Position numbers and translations under genes: made by a program. Positions 58,700 to 64,000 of a stretch of DNA of 64,000 bases are shown in pieces. Numbering within the stretch: the first letter of the stretch is position 1; each line of letters starts with the position of its first letter. The notes below the pieces were generated by a model. The model did not search any database and was not told the origin of the DNA. It saw only the letters and a list, made by a program, of their open reading frames with translations. This DNA is from Ophioderma brevispina (taxonomy: Eukaryota; Echinodermata; Ophiuroidea; Amphilepidida; Ophiodermatidae), in contig JAMKCH010084969.1 in the NCBI GenBank assembly GCA_023653785.1, positions 32,600 to 96,599 on the forward strand, written 5' to 3'.

Positions 58700-58800
58700 A
58701 CGTAGTATATGTGTGGGGGTATGATGTGTGTGTGTGTGTCTGTATGTGTGGTGTGTATGTAGTGTGTGTGTGTATGGATGTGTGTGTGTGTTTCAGTGTG
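58700..58800. repeat. (TG)n-rich microsatellite
   Basis: Imperfect TG repeats with TATG interruptions on the plus strand. The minus-strand frame here is only Thr/His repeats. Confidence 0.85.
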
Positions 58801-59440
58801 GAGGGAGGAGATAGGAGGGGAGGTGTTTTTAGAATGGAGAATTTGTGCAAAACACAAAAATTGGTTGGATTGCCATTTTGATCAGTACAAAACCGATTTT
58901 CATTTTCCCCCATTCATGTAGTCATGTATGCTTGTAGCTCAATCACATGATCAGAGGTTTTGTAAAAACTCCAATGGAAAAGAGGTTTTCAGAGGGGGTC
59001 CACATGTGCCCACCCCCTTATACACAAACAGGAGTCGCAAAAAAAAAAAAATGACATTATACACATAAGTGTAATATCAAAGCAGTAAGTGCCATACTTC
59101 TATTAACAAAAATACAGTGATTTGGCAAAATACAAAATATACATATGACATAAAATAGCAATACATTAACCAAATATTATCAAATATAAATATGAATATT
59201 AGTAAAGTGGAGCCATGCATAACAAAAAAAAACACTTGCACTTTGTGGATGTAAGCAAAACCTCAATTTGTAAAGCTAAGTAAAAATTCTTTAAAACAAT
59301 TTTAAACCCACACCTGAAAATTCTACATTTTGAGCCAAATGCAAAGTTGACGGGCTCTCATTACACAGAGAAGTGCAAACAAACAAAGAATTATAGAAAG
59401 ATTTACTTCTCGCATTCTGTGTAAAAATCCTTGAATTAGC
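58801..59440. other. Intronic non-coding stretch
   Basis: AT-rich with A runs (59039-59051, 59224-59232). No exon recognised. Confidence 0.3.
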
Positions 59441-59445
59441 TTTAA

Positions 59446-60010
59446 GGGATTAGCAGCGATAATGGAGAGAATCGAAAAAATGCGGAATGCGTTTTTTTTT
59501 AAATTTATAAATCCAGGATAAGTGTGTACAATTCCGTATAAACTGCTTTAATGTTAAACAAACCACCAAATAGTGAAACAAAATGAAATATTTGAGGCAT
59601 AGGGGGGTCTTATTTGTCATACCGGTCTCCCGCAAAGAGGCCTACCAGAGACGGCATCTCAAAATCTGCATAAACAGCTGATTGCGGTTTTACACCAGTA
59701 AAAAATAACCAAAATACAATTAATGTTTTGCTTGAGGCAAACTGTATTGATCATGGGCAAACAATATCACGCTGAAACTCTGTGATATACAGCGTGAAAG
59801 GCTTTTTGATCTCAAGTCGGAATTTTGATACGTGCGCACGTATAGAAATTACAGAATCAGATAAAAGTAATGCCTTGTCTTACTACACGGATTCAAGCCA
59901 ACCACTTGCAGGTTATGTTCGCAATTCCACTGCCAAGTAACAAAAATATAAAAATATGAATTTTGATGATTTTTTTAGATGTTCGGATTAGCAAATCGCT
60001 GCTAATCCCT
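59446..60010 (-). mobile_element. 565-bp TTAA-flanked MITE (GGGATTAGCAGCG family), copy 2
   Basis: TTAA flanks both ends (59442-59445 and 60011-60014). The ends are perfect inverted GGGATTAGCAGCGAT / ATCGCTGCTAATCCC. In reverse orientation it matches 50392-50941 along its length. It has the best-preserved termini of the family. Confidence 0.85.
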
Positions 60011-60014
60011 TTAA

Positions 60015-61300
60015 GAAATATGTTGAACAAAAGTGATGAAGGTCGTCGGCCATATGTTATTACGATCTTTGTATCAAAACCAACCTATGAATCCTAAAAA
60101 AATACTCAAATCTCAATACGCTGCTCTGAGTAAGGAGGACAAGTATTATGGACTTCCGCTAGAACTGGATGCAATTATTCTCCTTATCTGTTTACTTTCA
60201 ATATGATCAAGATTGTAGGGCTAGTCCGTGGGCATTTGGCCCGATCCTAGCACACTGAGAGTCTGCTCCTACAAGGAGGAAATTAGCTGGTTTTAGTTCT
60301 AACTTCACAAGTATTAAAGGGAAAATGTCAAGATTTTTGTCAAGCTAGTTGCCTTACATTCATAAATATATGTACAAAACATCATGAATTTCCGAAAAAT
60401 AATACAATTTGATGTAAAATTAACAAAAATAGAGAATTTAATTTTTGGCTTTTTTGACATACGAAGGAAACGGGCGATTTTTCGCCACGGCTTCATTGAT
60501 TAAAAGCGCCAATTTTGCTCCCTCGTGACATCAAAGTGATGACCAAAACACGGTTGACTCGAATTGTTATTGCGGACAATGTTAATATTGATGGATTAAT
60601 GCAAGTAATAATAAATTAGAAAAAAGTTACAGAATGACATATTTTGTTTCATTTCGTTGTGTTTAAATTATTATTGAAGTGGCAACGCTGCGCTATGATG
60701 GTCACAACGACCGTAAATTTATGGATGTCATCACTTGACGTCACCATTGCCTGCGATGTGGATTTGTCGGGAATAGTTGCGAGTAAGCATTGGGCGGGAA
60801 ATTAAATGGGCCAAATACTCAACAAATGTGGACAATTTTCAAACTTATTGATTTTATATGTAATATACTTACTTAAGCTTTCCATCCATACCAAATTTTC
60901 CAAATATTCAGAATCATGACCATATTTCCGTTAAACTTTTTTAATGATTAAAGTAAATCATTATAGAAAACTGACAAAATAAGATCTTTGCACAGAGCAC
61001 ATTACACTTTGCAGATGGATGTTGTAAATATTTACTTCTGTTCGAACAGGAAGGGGCGAATTGATAGAATCCTTAACAAGGGAATAGAATTTGAAGTGTA
61101 ATATGATAAAATGTATTTGTTATCAAGCATATGTTTCCAAGGAAGAGGAGGTAAAGACCACTAGCCAATCAATGTGCATTGGATACATTGACATCTGACC
61201 GATTTGACCACCTAACATAAACTAACACAGCAGTAGTGAAAACTATTCTTAATCAAATGTCTTATCTAGATGAACACCTTGCTGCACTTTTTACCAAGGT
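60015..61300. other. Intronic non-coding stretch
   Basis: No exon or recognised repeat. A TTAAAGGG string near 60315 looks like another TTAA-type MITE end, but no matching partner was found. Confidence 0.3.
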
Positions 61301-61304
61301 CTGT

Positions 61305-61692
61305 GCAACTTGGGAGAGCATGGGCCCACTGGTTAGGGTATTGCCTTTGGTGCAGAAAGTCCCCGGTTCAAGTCCCGGCGGGAACAGGCAGGGATTTAAT
61401 CGCGTACTAAATTCAGGATTTAATCTGGTACAAGAGCTATTGAGTGAATGGAATGCCCTCTCATCAAGGGTCAGTTGACTTGGGCCAAATGAACCATGAT
61501 AATACTGGGAGTGGACGTTAAGCGTCATATCTGTGCATGCACCTCACAGTCAGTGTCGAAAAGGGTAGCGTGATTACCCCTGGCGGTCCCAATTCCGCCT
61601 GGTACAATGGACCCCAATGGAAATCAGTTTCCTGTTGAGGCTTTCTTGGGCCGAGCCAGGACATTGTCCAATAAAATCAAATCAAACTTTTT
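61305..61692 (+). mobile_element. tRNA-derived SINE, apparently full length
   Basis: The head has an A-box-like CCCACTGGTTAGGG (about 61325) and a perfect B box GGTTCAAGTCC (61365-61375). A roughly 280-bp body (CAGTTGACTTGGGCC, CCCTGGCGGTCCCAATTCC) follows and ends in CAATAAAATCAAATCAAA near 61670-61688. The anticodon arm does not fold, so it is a SINE. It differs from the 53071 and 1088 families. Confidence 0.65.
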
Positions 61693-62504
61693 TTACCCTG
61701 TACAACCAAAACAATTCGGTCTCGGACCTGTGTCGCCTTGCCATCGCGGTTGTGATGAGAGGCCGGGTATGAACCTTGGACCTGGATATGGGACCTTTGA
61801 CATCATAACAAATGAGGGTTTGCATGTACTCTCTATCAACCAAGTTGGTTCCAATGATTGAACTTCAACTTTCAAATCTTCAGACATATCTTACAACTTG
61901 ATCCTCCCACATGACATTTGACCGTGGTATGTAACCTGTGACACTCATCAACAAATGAGGGATTCCATGTTGCACCTGAGATGCAAATTGGTTTAAATAC
62001 ATCAAAGTCTGCAAGATATTACAGGCAATGTTAACCCTTTCTTCGACAAAAACAGAGGATCAAAACATTTTGCCCTCACAGCATTTTTATTTGTAACTCC
62101 AAACCAAAGGTAGTTACATGAACAAAAAACCTAGACATATTTAGAAATCCAATTTGAAAACAATTGCTATACTTTCGAACAAGATTGGACAAATGTAAGC
62201 TTTTCCCCCTTATGTAACCTTCTACTGTCCCCTCATCACGAAACAAAAGAAATCTGCAATGTCCCTAGAGCCAATAATCTCTCTTTGGACATGCCCTATC
62301 TCTCTGCCGAATTTCAGAGATTTATCATCAAATTCAAACTAGCACTCTAATCTGCAGTGAACGAGATGACAGAAGAGATGACGACTTGGTGCTAAGCGGT
62401 ATGAAGGACACTAGGCAAGTTTTACATGCCTTTTGTACAAAATACTGGGCAGGGCAATAACTTGGATTTTAAATACAGGGAGTATACAAAAAGATTCATC
62501 TTAC
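61693..62504. other. Intronic non-coding stretch
   Basis: No exon recognised between the SINE and the coiled-coil exon. Confidence 0.3.
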
Positions 62505-62591
62505 ATGTTGCACCCTATGGTGTGCAATCTGCTTGTCCACTTCAGCCTGCTTCTGATCTTCTCTATTCCGTTGCTGACTTACTATATGTTG
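62505..62591 (-). CDS. 29-codon coiled-coil exon of the WHAMM/JMY-like gene
   Basis: The acceptor (CATTATACAG) and donor (CAT|GTAAGA) are good, and both phases are 0. The exon begins QHIVSQQRNREDQKQ and ends AHHRVQH. It is rich in Gln, Arg and Glu with no proline, fitting a coiled coil. It joins in frame to the exon at 47919-47824 across a 14.6-kb intron full of mobile elements. No further upstream exon was found before base 64000, so the N-terminal half of the gene lies outside the window. Confidence 0.6.
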
Positions 62592-62973
62592 CTGTATAAT
62601 GAGAAGAAAAGAGAGAGAATTGAGTTTGAATTCAGCAAGCCCTTTACAGGGACAGCTATTGTTAAAACACAACAAACACAATAAAATACAAGTTCCTTTA
62701 TTACAGCTGGTGCATGACACAGAGTACATGATGAGTTTGTCAAATTTGGAACCATAATCTTTGACAAGACTATCCATGTTCATTGTTGAGATTAATATGC
62801 ATCAGAAATGGTATAACACCACTGTACTACTGTAGCACATACAACTAAACACTACACAAAATACAAAAATATTAACATTATTATATCAGCTGCTTCTTGA
62901 GGTTGATACCAGTAAAGTATTAGGCTCTTATTATTTAATTTGGCTAATATTTGATCCAAGCTCGGGTGACATA

Positions 62974-63181
62974 CTGTATAAGTGGAAATTTTTGCGAGGT
63001 TTTTATTTTCGCGAATTTCGCGAGTGAACATAAAAATGTGAAAATCAAAACTCGCGAAAATAACTTTTTCCAATAGATTTGTATTGCATTGATGTTAATA
63101 CCGTGAAATTAAATTCTCGCGCATTTGGCAAAATTGATAAAATCACGAAAATATCTGTACGGGATATTTCCACTTATACAG
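62974..63181 (-). mobile_element. 208-bp TA-flanked MITE, copy B
   Basis: Inverted CTGTATAAGTGGAAAT-type ends have TA outside each (62972-62973 and 63182-63183). In reverse orientation it matches copy A at 3795-4003 almost throughout. Confidence 0.8.
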
Positions 63182-63183
63182 TA

Positions 63184-63708
63184 CTGTGCTATAAAACTCA
63201 AGCCATTTAATACAAAGCAAGACAGTTCTCAAATCACAGGTCTTGTCTGTTTTTGCGCGGTGCTTTTTAGACCAGATCCAGCAAAGCAGAGTGGACAAAA
63301 GTACTGCAAAAGTATGCCGATGTAGCTTTGGTTCTTCTAGTTAAGTTACCTTACTCCCTTCTTATTACCATGCACCACCTATTACCTGACCTCACCCTAC
63401 CTCCTACCTACTACTAAACCCTGCACAACCACACTACCCATCCTACTCCTACACCAGCTTACCTACTGTATTTACCCTCTTCCTAACTAACCTTTACTAC
63501 CATACCCCAACAAATTTGAATTTGCAATCAACATGTTGATTAACCCACCAATTCATTTTTCAAGTCACACTGAAATAGCAAATGCAAGTGGGTCATTCCA
63601 TGCCAATTTAACAAATCGAGTACACCATCACCTCATGGATTTCTTTTTTTTGTGTGTGTGTATTGAAAGATATTCATGAGATACTGAAATCCTGAAAATT
63701 TGAGCTCT
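63184..63708. other. Non-coding stretch
   Basis: CT-rich stretch near 63340-63500 (CTACCT/CCTACC repeats) and a T8(GT)5 tract near 63644. No exon recognised. Confidence 0.35.
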
Positions 63709-63709
63709 G

Positions 63710-64000
63710 TACCTCTTTTCGTTTTCACGCTACAGCAATTTTAAATTTGAGGGGGTCACCTCAAAAACATGTACTGGTGTGAAATTCAATATTCAGAGGG
63801 CCATAAGTAAAGAACTACACCCCTCAGATCCTTCAAACTTGGCATTCTGGATTACCTTTTGCTGCAAATTTGAAGGATCTGAGGGATGCAGTTCTTTACT
63901 TATGGCCCTCTGAATATTGCATTTCACACCAGTACATGTTTTTGAGGTGACCCCCCCCCCCCAAATTTAAATTGCTGTAGCGTGAAAATGAAAAGAGGTA
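63710..64000. repeat. Long foldback, about 132-bp arms, running off the window
   Basis: The left arm (63710-63841) and right arm (about 63864-64000) are near-perfect inverted copies, including TTTCACGCTACAGCAATTT, ACATGTACTGGTGTGAAAT and GAGGGCCATAAGTAAAGAAC, with a roughly 22-bp loop. The main difference is a C run (14 in the right arm against a 5-G run in the left). The left arm begins at 63710; the right arm reaches the last base, so the element may continue. Confidence 0.85.

Noticed and set aside
58671..58913. Thr/His-repeat minus-strand frame
   Set aside because: Translation of a TG/CA microsatellite.
61312..61388. Possible tRNA gene
   Set aside because: A and B boxes are present but the acceptor and anticodon stems do not pair, and a SINE body and A-rich tail follow.

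Overview
This is eukaryotic, animal-type DNA from a repeat-rich genome. It is AT-rich and has no operon-like or densely packed genes. It contains tRNA-derived SINEs, decayed LINEs of several clades, many short terminal-inverted-repeat (TIR) elements, Helitron-like elements with internal minisatellites, and a few short exons with consensus splice sites separated by introns of up to about 15 kb. The mix (RTE with a TGATGA-type tail, L2/CR1-like LINEs, piggyBac/hAT/TA-type MITEs) fits a marine invertebrate, possibly an invertebrate deuterostome. I cannot narrow it further from sequence alone. No prokaryotic, organellar or CRISPR features were seen.

The best host gene lies on the minus strand. 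It has exons at 62505-62591, 47824-47919, 41430-41979 and about 40123-40562. It encodes a charged coiled-coil segment, a long polyproline tract, a WH2-like actin-binding motif, a second clearer WH2 motif, a short helical/acidic end, and a poly(A) signal. This order resembles the C-terminal half of WHAMM/JMY-type Arp2/3 activators; the 5' part would lie beyond base 64000. The last exon has reading-frame problems. Two weaker plus-strand candidates are an orphan 34-codon exon (5301-5402) and a two-exon open frame starting at 7711 and resuming at 9452.

Layout. 1-5 kb: two SINEs, a Helitron-like element, foldbacks, a hAT-like MITE, a TA MITE and a GGTCA-rich tandem array. 5-10 kb: the orphan exon, a foldback, a 1.8-kb TIR element and the weak split gene. 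11-17.7 kb: Helitron-like ends, SINE pieces, a TTAA MITE and an L2/CR1-like LINE. 17.7-25.7 kb: a tandem duplication whose two copies differ by a 2.97-kb minisatellite-bearing insertion in one and a 0.84-kb TIR insertion in the other, so each copy is the other's empty site. 26-35 kb: assorted MITEs, a GCCGAA-rich element and the 3' part of a LINE with a zinc-finger-like module. 38-40 kb: a minus-strand LINE just downstream of the 3' end of the actin-regulator gene. 42-62 kb: introns of that gene, holding MITEs, SINEs, an RTE and a LINE split by a hAT MITE. 63-64 kb: a TA MITE and a long foldback running off the end.

No new biochemical system is evident. The most informative structures are the duplicated locus with reciprocal insertions, the minisatellite-carrying mobile element, the GCCGAA-clustered element and the WH2-gene 3' end. 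All family names are from pattern recognition without database searches.
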